Shown: positions 1 through 11,770 of the stretch, piece by piece | Layout of the letters: each line of letters starts with the position of its first letter | Numbering within the stretch: the stretch's first letter is position 1 | Assembly (NCBI GenBank): GCA_012932295.1 | Contig: JAAONU010000016.1 | Span: forward strand, 16,645,530-16,709,529 | DNA: 64,000 nucleotides | From: Cyclina sinensis | Lineage: Eukaryota; Mollusca; Bivalvia; Venerida; Veneridae | Direction of reading: 5' to 3' | Notes under the pieces: model-generated | Told to the model about the DNA's origin: nothing | Database searches by the model: none | Seen by the model: only the letters and a program-made list of their open reading frames with translations | Translations under genes and position numbers: made by a program

Positions 1-630
1 AATTTAAACTGTCAAAATTCGAACAAATCCACTCTAATTATGATGCATTTATGTACGAACGCTCATTTTTGTTTACGCAAAGAATGACCATTCAAAGCAG
101 TTGCTTCCGGAAACAGCTGATCATATTTTCAGAAAATGAATTGTCTGTGTTTTTAGGTCAACACATGTTTAACTTCTTTCGACATCTGTATCGTCTAGGC
201 GCTTGGCAAAAATTATTGATCGAGTTTGCTATATATATAGTAACAAGCGTTTTTCAAAAATTCCAAAAACTAAAATACACAATAAACCTACACCTCATAT
301 GTACTTGAAATTTGGTTTTAATTTGACCAACTGAAGTTAGCCACAAAATACATGTAAGTAAAATAAGAATGAGTAAAAAGAAAACCACGTACATGTACTG
401 CACGCTGAGTATGTTTAAATGCAGTAATCTCCAAGTCAGAACATCGCGGGGACGCGCGGTGTTCTGTCACCGCAACACGCGGTGATCATAACCCTCGGCG
501 GTTGTCGTGGTGGTCACTTTAGCGGACACCCGAAATTCCGGGTGTTCAGTCCACCGCGACTGGCCACCCAGAGACGATACCGGCCCCCGCGACAATGTTA
601 ACAACGTCAAAGTCCGTGCTGCGTGTACTG
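1..630. mobile_element. CGCG-rich mariner-like MITE, right part (cut by window start)
   Basis: The right terminus reads GCTGCGTGTACTG followed by TA, the inverse of a CAGTACAC start. The interior (bases 30-330) aligns by eye with 51930-52260: both carry GATGCATTT, AATGAC(A/C)ATTCAAA and GACATCTGTATCGTCTA. The terminal 200 bases (430-630) are rich in CGCG and ACCGCG words. No transposase frame is visible, so it is non-autonomous. The left end lies outside the window. TA target choice and CAGTA-type ends point to the Tc1/mariner superfamily. Confidence 0.72.
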
Positions 631-758
631 TAGGTTTGTAAACTTCATAGAAAAGGCACTGCAAATGTCTTCAACATGTCTGTTATGAATTGACAGTATT
701 TCCATTGTACGTGTACACAACTTATATACAGTGACAAATATTTGTCATATTGTGAGAA
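631..758. other. Unique sequence, probably 3' UTR of the exon at 911-759
   Basis: This stretch between the MITE end and the stop codon shows no repeat copy elsewhere in the window. On the minus strand it follows the stop directly and would be untranslated sequence. No canonical polyadenylation signal is visible. Confidence 0.3.
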
Positions 759-911
759 TCATCTAACAACTGGTGTATCTTTAAGGGCAAGAATCCTCTG
801 GTAACTTGCATTTCCATTACTGCCCATGAAGAGGCTCAATAATTCTGAGTCTTCAATATTTTCATATTTGTTGTGTTTAGTGGCTTTCAAAGTTCCTCTT
901 TCATCAATCCA
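759..911 (-). CDS. Candidate 3' terminal exon with stop codon, unidentified protein
   Basis: A 153-base minus-strand exon that follows a nine-T tract and the acceptor TTACGTTAG. It is open for 50 codons and ends in TGA at 761-759. It begins WIDERGTLKATKHNKYENIE and ends RILALKDTPVVR, with codon use like a real protein. Only phase-0 entry is open. The macrodomain gene's last exon leaves phase 1, so a direct join is impossible. Everything between 1211 and 15840 is repeat, leaving little room for a missing exon. It may therefore belong to another gene or to a copy that has lost an exon. I see no clear AATAAA before the MITE at 630. Confidence 0.5.
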   Translation of the reverse strand, partial: WIDERGTLKATKHNKYENIEDSELLSLFMGSNGNASYQRILALKDTPVVR

Positions 912-1130
912 CTAACGTAATTACTTTAAAAAAAAACTTAGCAAGTATATTTTCTCAATAAGTCAATTCAAGAATGCTGATAAACAATTGTACTAAGTAA
1001 TATTAAAGTTGAAAGATACCCAGCAGTGATCACTGAAGCAACATGAATGTACAAAGGTATTTGATACTGCAATATTCAGTGTATACAAGTGGTCCAAGCA
1101 AGACACACTGTCATGCATTGGATCCCTAAC

Positions 1131-1181
1131 CTGTTGCTTGAATCCATATTCTTCAAGATGCCTGCATACAGCTGACTTGCA
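1131..1181 (-). CDS. Candidate exon of an unidentified gene (penultimate)
   Basis: A 51-base minus-strand frame bounded by an acceptor ATTTAGTAG and a weak donor CAACAG|GTTAGG. It reads CKSAVCRHLEEYGFKQQ in phase 0 at both ends and joins without a frame break to the exon at 911-759. Every other frame here contains a stop. The sequence is not part of any repeat I recognise in the window. I do not recognise the protein. The donor is not strong, so the call depends on the match to the next exon. Confidence 0.42.
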
Positions 1182-1210
1182 CTACTAAATTTTCATTTAA
1201 ATCTCCCTTG

Positions 1211-2016
1211 CACTGTTAAGTGAGTGTTTAAAGTTTCATGCCACTTGTGTTTGTAGAAATGTCCAACTTGCCGAAACAGGTATACCATTTGTCTAAGTAT
1301 AGAATGGTGAGAAAACCAAAAAAATAAGGTAGCCAGAGTTATGTAACTTGTCAGGGTAATGAACCGTGCACTGTTAGGTGAGTGTGTAAACTTTCATGCC
1401 ACTGGTGTTTGTAGAAATTAAGAAATGTCCAACTTGCCGATACAGGTTAAACCATTTATCTAAGTACAGAATCGGGAGATAACCCAAGAAATAAGGTAGC
1501 CAGTGTTATGTAACTTGTCAGGGTAATGACCCGTGCACTGTTAAGAAAGTGTGTAAACTTTCATGCCACTGGTGTTTGTAGAAATTAAGAAATGTCCAAC
1601 TTGCCGATACAGGTTAACCATTTGTCTAAGTACAGAATGGGGAGATAACCCAAGAAATAAGGTAGCCAGAGTTATGTTACTTGTCAGGGTAATGACCCAT
1701 GCACTGTTAAGTGAGTGTGTAAACTTTCATGCCACTGGTGTTTGTAGAAATTGAGAAATGTTCAACTTGCTGAAACAGGTTTACCATTTGTCTAAGTACA
1801 GAATAGGGAGATAAGCTCAGAAATAAGGTAGCCAGAGTTATGTTACTTGTCAGGGTCATGACCCGTTCACTGTAAAGTGAGTGTGTAAACTTTCATGCCA
1901 CTGGTGTTTGTAGAAATTGAGAAATGTCCAACTTTCTGAAACAGGTTAACCGTGGACGGAAGTACGGATGTACAGTCGGACGGACGGTTCAATCACTAGA
2001 TGCCAGGGGCATAAAA
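1211..2016 (+). repeat. Tandem array, about 166-bp unit, with GGAC-type element end
   Basis: The words CACTGTTAAGTGAGTG and CATGCCACTGGTGTTTGTAG recur at about 1211, 1369, 1535, 1699 and 1868, giving a unit near 166 bp in five imperfect copies. The array runs into a GGAC-rich stretch (about 1950-1990) and a short GCCAGGGGCATAAAA end. That matches how the other tandem-core elements here finish. Open frames in it are not conserved between units and are not counted as genes. Confidence 0.75.
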
Positions 2017-3041
2017 AACACAAGAAGCGCCGCAATGCGACGAAAACCAGGTTTTCAACGAACAAGTATTGATGTGACAGGAATTAGGAAGAAATATGGC
2101 AGTGAAGTAAAAATGGTGCTGTTATTTTGGTACCAACACAGAAAGTTGGTTTCAATAGTTCAAAATAAAAATAAAATCAGATACCTGAGTAGCAATGCCA
2201 GGCTGTATTTACATGTAAGCTGCACACATGCCAAGTTGAGTATCAATAGGTCAAAGTGTGCTGAAGTTATTGAGTAGAAGCTGAAAATTCTATTGTAAGC
2301 AAGTGACCTTGACCTTGCTCCCAGATATCATAATAGCAATCCCAAGCTGCATCTTAATCTGCACTAAAGTTATTGAGCGGAAACTGAATTTCTATATTTA
2401 GCAACAGTGACCTTGACCTTGATCACAAACACCTGGGTAGCAATCCCAAGCTGCCTCTTGATATAAGCTACCCATATACCAAGTTTGGGGTCAATAGGTC
2501 AAAGCAAACTTAAGTTATTGAGGGGAAACTGAATTTCTATTTTTAGCAACAGTGACCTTGACCTTGATCACAGACACCTGGATAGCAATCCCAAGCTGCC
2601 TCTTGATATAAGCTACTCATATACCAAGTTTGGGGTCAATAGGTCAAAGCAAACTCAAGTTATTGAGCGGAAACTGAATTTCTATTTTTAGCAACAGTGA
2701 CCTTGACCTTGATCACAGACAACTGGATAGCAATCTCAAGCTGCCTCTTGATATAAGCTACTCATACACAAAGTTTGGGGTCAATAGGTCAAAGCAAACT
2801 CAAGTTATTGAGTGGAAACTGAATTTCTATTTTTAGCAACAGTGACCTTGATCTTGATCACAGACACCTCGGTAGCAATCCCAAGCTGCCTCTTGATATA
2901 AGCTACCCATACACCAAGTTTGGCATCAATAGGCCAAAGTAAACTCAAGTTATTGAGCAGAAACCAAAAGTTGACGCCCACCCACCCGTCTGCCGACTTC
3001 AGCATTACAATAACCAGGTTTTCGTTTAAAACCTGGTTAAA
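2017..3041 (+). mobile_element. Family-H element with 145-bp tandem core and terminal hairpin
   Basis: The start reads AACACAAGAAG, then a weak GC-rich hairpin, then AAACCAGGTTTTC. The end at 3011-3039 is a near-perfect hairpin, AACCAGGTTTT against AAAACCTGGTT, followed by AAAAAA. The outer arm of the end hairpin is the inverse of the start motif. Between them, TTATTGAGCGGAAAC recurs at about 2370, 2515, 2660, 2805 and 2950, a unit of 145 bp. Each unit carries CAGTGACCTTGACCTTGATC. No protein is encoded. It shares its design with families A to E. Confidence 0.72.
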
Positions 3042-3434
3042 AAAAACTTTGGTCTAGAATTTTTTGTATCTCATAAAAGGATTTTCAAATATTCAACATT
3101 TTACAGAAACACAACCCCAGGAGTGGGGCCAACTTTGACCCAAGGGCATAATTTGAACAAACTTGATAGAAGACCTCTTGGTGAGGTCCTTTACAAAATA
3201 TCTAAGTTCTATGCCTTGTGTTTTCAAACAAAAAGATTGAGTCTTCACTATATATGCCTATATAAAATCAAGTGAATCTGGGACAGGGACAATTATAACA
3301 CCAGGGGCATAATTTGAGCAATCTTGGTATGAGTAGAGGACCTCTAGCTGATGTTACATGCAAAACAAGAGGTCCATGATGGCCATGGATCACTCACCTG
3401 AGTACTTTGGCTGTAGGTTTGCTGTTAAGCAGTA

Positions 3435-4182
3435 CCATATTTACTCGATGTATTCGGACACTCTAAAAGTTCGGACACGCAAAATTTTTGCCTAAAATAA
3501 TTTTTTTCATGCCTCTAATTTTCGGACATGCAGGATCTATATTTATTTAAGTATTCGGACAGTATTTTGGATCATCAGTTTGCGTGATTCTGTGGATCTG
3601 TGGATATATTTGAAAAAAGCGGCATCCGGAAGCATTATATGCAACACAATTTTCGCAGCATAAAACTTGGGCACATGTTGTGATTATTAAGGCCGTGAAC
3701 AATGTACTAGTTTGCAGAATGTTTTCAGTCATGATTGTTATCACTGTGCATCAATGAAAATTAAATATTTACCGTATCATTTTCCTTTTCTCATTTTTGT
3801 TGCAACTATCCGAACAACGTGACAGAAAGGGAGACAATCCATAAACAGCTGTGACCTGCCGGTCTCGCTTTTTGTGTGTAAATTTTACATGAATGTTTGA
3901 TCTTAACCGCCTTTAATTCTCTGTTTGGATATAACTTGATGATAATTATGATAGTGTAAGACTAGTGTTAATAGTTTGATAAAAATGAAACAACAAACAT
4001 TGGAGTTTGATCCCGACTTTTTGTTTTTCATGACAATGCACAATTATCGGCCATGATGGGACTTTACGATAATTTTTAAAAGTTCGGACACTGCCATTTT
4101 GTACCGACTATAATTTCGTACATATTCGGACAGCAAAAAAAAAGATAATTTTTTTCCGTACGAACAGATCGAGTAAATACAG
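3435..4182. mobile_element. MITE with TA target duplication (TTTACTCGAT ends)
   Basis: The ends are CCATATTTACTCGAT on the left and ATCGAGTAAATACAG on the right, inverted repeats of about 25 bases with a few mismatches that extend into TTCGGAC words. TA flanks both sides. The host family-A text GCAGTA^TTTCATTTTTTAA is restored when it is removed. At 748 bp it has no transposase frame. TTCGGACA words recur inside both halves. The TA duplication fits Tc1/mariner or pogo. Confidence 0.8.
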
Positions 4183-4229
4183 TATTTCATTTTTTAACTG
4201 AAAATATCTAAGAGCCTACAAACAAAATA

Positions 4230-4909
4230 TGTACAAGGCAGTATGAAGGACAGCACAGTGGATATGAATATGTACTCCTTGACCTTTAACCAACCATGAC
4301 CTTGATGTTGTGTCATGCATATTATAAGCACATAGTCTTATGATAGTAATTATTTGTGCCAAGTTATTTAAAATCTTCTATAAAGTCAAAAAGTTATGGA
4401 GAACATTTAACCTTGACCTTGGGGATAGCAACCTGGATGTTGGGTTCTGCACATCGTGTCATAGTGGTGATCATTTGTGCAAAGTAATTAAAAAACTTTT
4501 GGTAAGCCAAGTTAGTAAGTTATAGAGCAGACGTGAAATGTACATATTTGACCTTTAACTGTGACCTTGACCTTGTGGGTAGCAACCCAATTATTGCGCT
4601 CTGCACATCGTCTCATAATGGTGATCACATGTGCCAAGTTATTTCAAAACTTTTTCAGCAGTTTAAAAGTAATGGAGCGGCCACAAAATGTAGACTTTTA
4701 ACACTTGACCTTTAAGTGTGACCTTGACCTTGGGGGCAGCAACCCAATAATTGTGCTCTACACATCGTCTCATCATGGTGATCACTTGTGCCAACTTATT
4801 TCAAACAATTTTTAGCAGTTTAAAAGTTATGGAGCAGATACGAAACGGACAGACGGATGGACGGAGGCTATTCCTATAATCCCCTACCCGCTTTGCGGAA
4901 GGGGATTTA
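4230..4909 (+). mobile_element. Family-D element piece inserted in A1
   Basis: Host text ACAAAATATGT^AAAATATCAGTC is split here. The inserted piece has tandem units of about 155 bp (ACATCGTCTCATAATGGTGA at about 4450, 4605 and 4762), each with TGACCTTGACC. It then has a GGACGGAGG run and the end hairpin CCCCTACCCGCTTTGCGGAAGGGGATTT. The start lacks the AACAAGAGCC motif of the better family-D copy at 45534, so this copy may be 5' truncated. Confidence 0.62.
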
Positions 4910-7900
4910 AAATATCAGTCAATAAATAAAGGCTCTTTGACAGAAAGTAAAAATATCTATTATTAGCTATGGTGACCTTGACCCAGTCACCTCAAACCCT
5001 ACCCATGGGTAGAGGTCCGTGCAAGGAACCTATATATCAAATATCAAAGATATTGGTCTATAAATGGTCTATGAGGTACAGTAGATAAATCTATTTTTAG
5101 CCTCAGTGACCTTTAACCTAATCTAATAATTTGAAAAAGCTTCATAAAGCTTGCTTCATGCCAAATTTTAAAATTCTAGGCATTGTGGTTTCAGACAAGA
5201 TTTTTAAGGATTTTCTTCTATACTGCTATTTAAAACTTGTGACTCCTCAAGCAGGACCAGTAGTGACCCCTGGGACATTTTTTTAACAAACTTGGTAGAG
5301 GTCCACTACACAATGCTACATACCAAATCTTAAGGCTCAGGGCCAATTACAAATGTAGTTTCATACAAGAAGATTCTTCAAGTTTTCCCTATATAACCCT
5401 ATGTAAAAATCAGTTGACCCCATGTGGGGCCTAATTTGACCCCAGGGGCACAATTTGAACAAACTTGGTAGAGGTCTATTTGACAATGACAAACCTAAAG
5501 GCTCAGAGTCCTATGGTTTCAGACAAGAAGATTTTCAAAGTTTTCCCTGAGTTAAATGAACTGACCCCTGGGGTGGGGCCTAATTTGACCCCCTGGGGTA
5601 TAATTTGAACAAACTTGGTAGAGGTCCACTAGACAATGATACATACCAAATCTTAAGGCTCAGGGTCTTGTGGTTTCAAACATGAAGGTTTTCAAAGTTT
5701 TTCTTTCAGTTGCCATAGCAACCAGAGTTCTTGATGAAACTGAATTCTTTGAACAACTATGGTAGAGCTTCATGCAAACAAGAGGGCCATGATGGCTCTA
5801 GATCGCTCACCTGAGTATTTTGGCTGTAGGTTTGCAGTTAAGCAGTATTTCATGTTTTAACTGAAAATATGTAAGTTATGTTAATATAAATATGTAAATA
5901 TGTAAAATATCAGTCAAAAAATAAAGGCTCTATGACAGAAAGTAGAAATATCTATCATAAGCTATGGTGACCTTGACCTTGACCCAGTGACCTCAAACCC
6001 TTCCCATGGGTAGAGGTCCATGCAAGGATCCTATATACCAAATATCAAAGATATTGGTCTTTAAATGAAGGTTCTATGAAGTACAGTATATAAACCTATT
6101 TTTAGCCATGGTGACCTTTCACCTAATGTTATAATTTGAAAAAGCTTGATAAAGCTCGTTTCATACCAAATCTTAGATTTCAGGGCCTTGTGGTTTCAGA
6201 CAAGGAGATTTTAAAAGTTTTACTATAAGCCTATGTAAAATCAAATGACCCCTGGGTAGGGGCCAAAATTGACCCCAGAGGCATAATTTGAACAAACTTG
6301 GTAGAGGTCCACACGACAATGCTACGTACTAAATCTTAAGGCTCAGGGCCTTGTGATTTCAGACAAGAAGATTTTTGAAGTTTCACTATATAAGCCTATG
6401 TAAAATCCATTTACCCCCGGGGCAGGGCCAAATATGACACCAGGTGTATATTTGAACAAACTTGGTAGATGTCCACAAGACAATGCTTCATACCAAATCT
6501 TAAGGCTCTGGTCCTTGAGGTTTCAGACAAGAAGATTTTCAAAATTTTCCCTATGTAAAATAAGTTGACCCCCTGGGCAGGGCCAAATTTGACCCCAGGG
6601 GCATAATTTGAACAAACTTGGTAGAGGTCCACAAACAATGCTACATACCAAACCTAAAATCTCGGGGGCCTTGTGCTTCCAGACAAGAAGATTTTTTAAA
6701 GTTTCATTATATAAGCCTATGTAAAATCCATTGACACCCAGAGAGGGGCCATATTTAACCCCATGGGCATAATCTGAATAAACTTGGTAGAAGTCCACAC
6801 GACAATGCTACGTACAAAATCTTGAGGCTAAGGGCCTTGTGGTTTCAGACAAGAAGATTTTCAAAGTTTCACTATGTTAAATAACTTGACCCCTGGGGCA
6901 GGGTCAAATTTGATCCCAGGGTCATAATTTGAACAAAATTGTTAGAGGTTCATAAGACAATTGTAAATACCAAATCTTAAGGCTAAGGGCCTTGTGGTTT
7001 CAGACAAGAAGATTTTTAAAGGTTCACTATATAAGCCTATGTAAAATCCATTGATCCCCAGGGTTGGGCCAAATTTGACCCCAGGGTCATTATTTGAACA
7101 AACTTGATAGAGGTCCACTAGACAATGCTTCAAACCAAATCTTAAGGCTCAGGGCCTTGTGGTTTCAGACAAGAAGGTTTTCAAAGTTTTTCCTTTAAGT
7201 TCCTTTCCCATAGTTACCAGAGTTCTTGATGGAATTGAATTCTTTTTTTTTTTTTTTTTTAAATTTTTCAGCAACAGTGTTGCCAATTTATTATCCCAGT
7301 CATCGGTGTAGTGGGGTCGTGGAACCATCCACCACTTCACCTCACATAGAAATATTGATAAAGGTTATTACATACATGTTTAAGTAATGATGTATTGCTT
7401 CATTTTTCTAGCAGGCTACATGTATGTAAAATTTATGATTGTTAAAATGGGGTTTTATAATTTTAATACTGACTATTTTAATTTAAGTTCTTAAACATTT
7501 CCTTGAGTGACTCTTATACAGGGACTTAGAAAAACAAGAGGGCCATGATGGCCCTGGATCGCTCACCTGAGTACTTGGGCTGTAGGTTTGCTGTTAAGCA
7601 GTATTTCATTTTTTAATTGAAAATATATAAGTGCCTACAAACAAAATATGTAAAATATCAGTCAATAAATAAAGGCTCTATGACAGAAAGTAGAAATGTC
7701 TATTATAAGCTATGGTGACCTTGACCTTGAACCAGTGACCTCAAACCCTACCTATGGGTGAGGTCCATGCAAGGAACCTATATATTGAATATCAAAGATG
7801 TTGGTCTATAAATGAAGGTTTTATGAGGTAGAGTTGATAAATTTATTTTTAGCCTCCGTGACCTTTAACCTAATCTAATAATCTGAACAATTAAACAACC

Positions 7901-8841
7901 TTTCTGACAAACTGCCAGGATATTTGGACTGAAACAGTAGCCTCTATAGCCTTAACAAGATATTTCTATTTTTGGGCTCTGTGACCTAGTTTTTGACCCT
8001 AGATGACCCATATTAGAAACTGACCTATAAACCATCGAAATAACCTTTCTTACATATTTCCAGAATATTTGTGCTGAAAATGTTACCTGTAGAGTGTGAA
8101 CAAGGTTTTTCCAAAATTAAGCTCTGTGACCTAGTTTGTGACCCCAGATGACCCATATTCGAACTTGATCTAGAAATCTTCAAGGTAACCTTTCTGACAT
8201 ATTTCCAGGATATTTGGGCTGAAAATGTTACCTCTAAAATGTTAACAAGGTTTTTCCATATTCAGGCTGTGTGACTTAGTTTTTGACCCCAGATGACCCA
8301 TATTCGAACTTGACCTAGAAATCATCGAAACAACCTATCTGACATATTTCCAGAAAATTTGGGCTAAAAATGTTACCTCTAGAGTGTTAACAAGGTTTTA
8401 ATATATTTGGGCTGTGACCTAGTTTTTGACCCCACATGACCCATATTCAAACTTGAGCTAAAAATCATCAAAGCAATCTTTCTGTCATATTTCCAGGATA
8501 TTTGGGCTGAAAATGTTACCTCTAGAGTGATAAAAAGGGTTTTTCCATATTTGGTCTCAGTGACCTAGTTTTTGACACAAGATGACCCATATTCGAAATT
8601 GGGCTAGAAATTACCCAAATAACCTTTCTGACATATTACAAGGACATTTGGACTGAAATTGTGACCTCTAACCCAGCAAACAAAATATATTGGACCCAGA
8701 TGGGCCCCATTTGTGTTACCATATGGGTCCTATATGGGCACCCCATGTGGGGCCCACATGGGATGTGCAACCGGGCACCATGAGGGGCCCATATGGGCTT
8801 GCTATATGGGAAACATATGGGCCCTATATGGGTCCCTTATT

Positions 8842-9013
8842 CAGACATCTGGGCAGTATATGGGCCCTATATGGGTCCCTTGTTCAGACACCTGGGCAGT
8901 ATATGGGCCCTATACGGGTCCTTTGTTCAAACATCTGGGCAGAATATGGGTCCTATATGGGTCCCTTGTTCTCAAATCAGGGCAATACGGCCCCTATATG
9001 GGTCCTGTTTTAA
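8842..9013 (+). repeat. 43-bp minisatellite in the subterminal region of the TIR element
   Basis: Units begin at 8842, 8885, 8928 and 8971, exactly 43 bases apart, each with TCTGGGCAGTATATGGGCCC then TATATGGGTCCC. Each unit contains the near-palindrome ATATGGGCCCTATAT. Forty-three is not a multiple of three, so all three plus-strand frames stay open through it; those frames are artefacts. Confidence 0.85.
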
Positions 9014-10518
9014 CATATTCGCCTTTTATGGGTCCCTTGTTTTGACATTTTCTGTTAATGGGCAGTGTGTACGTCCACTGTGTATGCTACAATTGTCCAT
9101 GGTAATCCTGGATCCAATTATGAAATTGTCCAAGCATGTTTTTCATTTTATTGAAGTCAACAAATCTTAATATTGTACAACTTAAAATAATTGAAATTCC
9201 ACAAAAACAACTAAGATAAGAATTGATAACATTTAATAACTTGAAAAAAAAACAGTGAACCTAGTTAAAGTCATTGGAATAAGCAAATCCGTTGAATTCA
9301 TATCCTACGCCAAACAGTGTTGATTAGTCACTGCTACCATTTGTTCATAAAAAGGTTTTTTCTTATATACCATACAGTCAAATAATGAACAAAGAACTAA
9401 ACAATTTATATACCAAAATTCCCCCAAAATAACCAATAACTTACAGGTGAATAAATATAGAAAAAAGTTATTTCTGACATTAGACATAGAGTTGTGACCT
9501 TGACGAGAGACAAGTTTTGTTTATCTGAATTTGCCTTGTTCTTGTGATGTGAAACATTTGTGTGAAAATTTATAAAACATTAATCAAAATAATTACAAAA
9601 TAAACTGAAAAATACCAAAGATATTGATGAAATATGGCAAAACTGTTCAAATTCATTATCTTTGATTTCAAGCCATTACCTTGACACCCCATATTGTTTC
9701 TGTGAATTTGTCTAGTAATGAAAACATTTGTGCCTACATATTTTAAAATCCATACAAAAATACTCAAGTTATTACAAACTGTTAATTTTTCAAAGATTTA
9801 ATATACCTCTGCCTATGTTGAGGGATAAAAAATAGAATCACAAATATCAAAATTATGCACTTAATACTGTTGGTAAAATGTTGCTGTAACAGAAGTATTC
9901 ATCAAATAATAGACATATGTTATGTCGAATAAACATAATCAAGCGATGCCCAAGTTAAACAAGAGCACCACTTTAAACAAATATAATTGTCTATTAAGAA
10001 TACAATGTATTACAACCTAGATATTGTGTTACACTATTATGTAATTTAATTGTCAAAAATAAAACTGATTACTTACAATGTAAATAATGCAAAATAAAAC
10101 ATTGTAAAAGAACATTGAACATATACATGTATATACACAAATGACTTTACAGTGAAATTTTACTGACAATGTACGTAAAAATGCCTAACAACATCAAGAC
10201 ATACACACAGATTTTTACTTTAAAAAAAAATAATGTGAACTAAACTTTAAATTGGTATTCATGAAATTTTGTGAATATCAGGTAGACTATTTAGCTGACA
10301 TTTGAGTTTGAAGATTCTTGACTACAGGGTAACAATTTGTACTTATGTCAGCGAAAATTTTAAACTGTTATTGAAAGTTCGCACAAATATTAATGTCACT
10401 CAAATAATAATCCCGGTTTTTCAGCAATGTCAAATATTTAGTTTAGAGTGTCAGGGGGAGTGCTAGGAGCAGGGGTGGTCCAGGAGCGGTCGCAACAGTG
10501 TTTCTTTTTATACAGGCT

Positions 10519-10616
10519 TTACTCCAACCATCTCAGACACGTGCCATCAAGCCACTTGGTAATGTGGCCTTCATGTTTGCTGCTCACGTTATGGGTGGGA
10601 TTCATGTGGAGACAAC
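10519..10616 (-). CDS. Candidate terminal exon inside the TIR element
   Basis: On the minus strand an acceptor TTTTTTATTAG precedes a frame GCLHMNPTHNVSSKHEGHIT continuing KWLDGTCLRWLE and a TAA stop. It enters in phase 1. The residue composition looks coding (KWLDGT). It does not agree in phase with the candidate exon at 11037-10843, so the gene model is unresolved. It probably belongs to the transposon's own gene. Confidence 0.3.
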
Positions 10617-10842
10617 CTAATAAAAAATAAAGATTATGTTCTCAATCAGTATTTTGAATTATATAAAACCTTAGCATTTTTCATTAAAAACATAAATATA
10701 ATTTGTTGTTTTTGTAAATTAACATTATCAAGTGATGTTTCTTAGACAATATTGATTGCTGCTACACTCATACCTGAATACAGGTCTTTTACCATTAGGT
10801 GAAGAGTGAAAATGCTAAAAAAACAACAAAAAATCATTGTTC

Positions 10843-11037
10843 TTATTCCACTGCGAAAAAGTTGGCAGATGTCAAACTGGACAAATAAGTTACACCTTCT
10901 TCTTCAAATGGAATAATTTCACTGCTTTCAATGGTAAAATTACTTACAGCAATAATGCCTTTTAGATTGGTGTCCTCTAGTTTCTTTCCCCATAAGACCC
11001 TTGTAATTACAGAGTCTACGAGACAGTTTTCATTGTT
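10843..11037 (-). CDS. Candidate exon inside the TIR element, weakly BEN-like
   Basis: After the acceptor ATGCCAACAG a 64-codon frame runs to TAA at 10845-10843. It includes NNENCLVDSVITRVLWGKKL and NLKGIIAVSNFTIES. The LVDSVITRVLW...LKG pattern faintly recalls a BEN domain, a DNA-binding fold. This is a resemblance only. A strong internal donor, GCT|GTAAGT, sits in the middle, so the exon may stop there instead. The other frames contain stops. Confidence 0.35.
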   Translation of the reverse strand, partial: NNENCLVDSVITRVLWGKKLEDTNLKGIIAVSNFTIESSEIIPFEEEGVTYLSSLTSANFFAVE

Positions 11038-11643
11038 CTGTTGGCATAATGACCTCCAGTCTAACAGCTAGATATCTCCTATAACAGAATTTAAAATCAA
11101 TATTTACATGTCAGAATTTAAATGAAATAGATAATTAAGTAAAACATATATGCCCTACCTAGCGCCTTTTTGCTGCTACTCTTTTACATACATTTAAAGT
11201 CTAGTCCAAAACATTGATGGTTCAAAGTTGCTGTAACCTTGATTTTTTTCACAGCATTCTCTAGTTATTGAGCAGAGGCTTGGATTACCTATATCAACAA
11301 CTTCAGCTGATGCACTCAAAGTCTAATCAGTGCAAATCTCAACTGTTGTTACACGACAAAATTAATGTCAAACACTGTCTATTTTACTGTTCTCGAAAAG
11401 ATATCATGCTGTTTTTTATTAATGGTCAATCCAATTTTCAGCCATCAAACCCTTAGTCGAAATATTGAGACTAGCATATCGTAAGAAAGAGGTAATTTAT
11501 TTAGTGTAATGAAATTAACTTTAATAATTAAAAACATACTTACAACAGTAGAACAGTTGTCTGATCCTCCAGTTTAGAGTTTAACTTATCCACCTCATCA
11601 ACAGTTGTCAGGGGAAACACTATTACCCTGGCAGCTCAAAGCC

Positions 11644-11770
11644 TCAATCAGAGTCAGAAAATTCACTGCTGCCCAATCCTGGTTCTGTGTCAAAAACAAC
11701 CATACAGAAGTCTTTGGTTTGGGTGTATCCTTCATAACTTCCATCAGGATGAAAATCCTTGTGCTGTTCA
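11644..11770 (-). CDS. Candidate exon inside the TIR element, open in two frames
   Basis: After the acceptor ATTATTTTACAG one frame reads EQHKDFHPDGSYEGYTQTKD and on to FSDSD and a stop. A second frame reads NSTRIFILMEVMKDTPKPKT and continues to a possible donor near 11625. The first is more protein-like in composition. A possible first exon ends at about 12153 (TTTAAAAG|GTATGT) in CpG-rich sequence and can join either frame, with an ATG only for the second. Function unknown. Confidence 0.3.

Noticed and set aside
8690..9170. Three overlapping plus-strand frames of 107-125 codons rich in G, P, W, Y
   Set aside because: All three frames are open at once because the 43-bp minisatellite lacks stops. 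They are repeat artefacts in a transposon end.
9957..9995. Possible additional AACAAGAG-type element start (AACAAGAGCACCAC)
   Set aside because: No hairpin follows, and no matching end or tandem core was found; it lies inside the TIR element.
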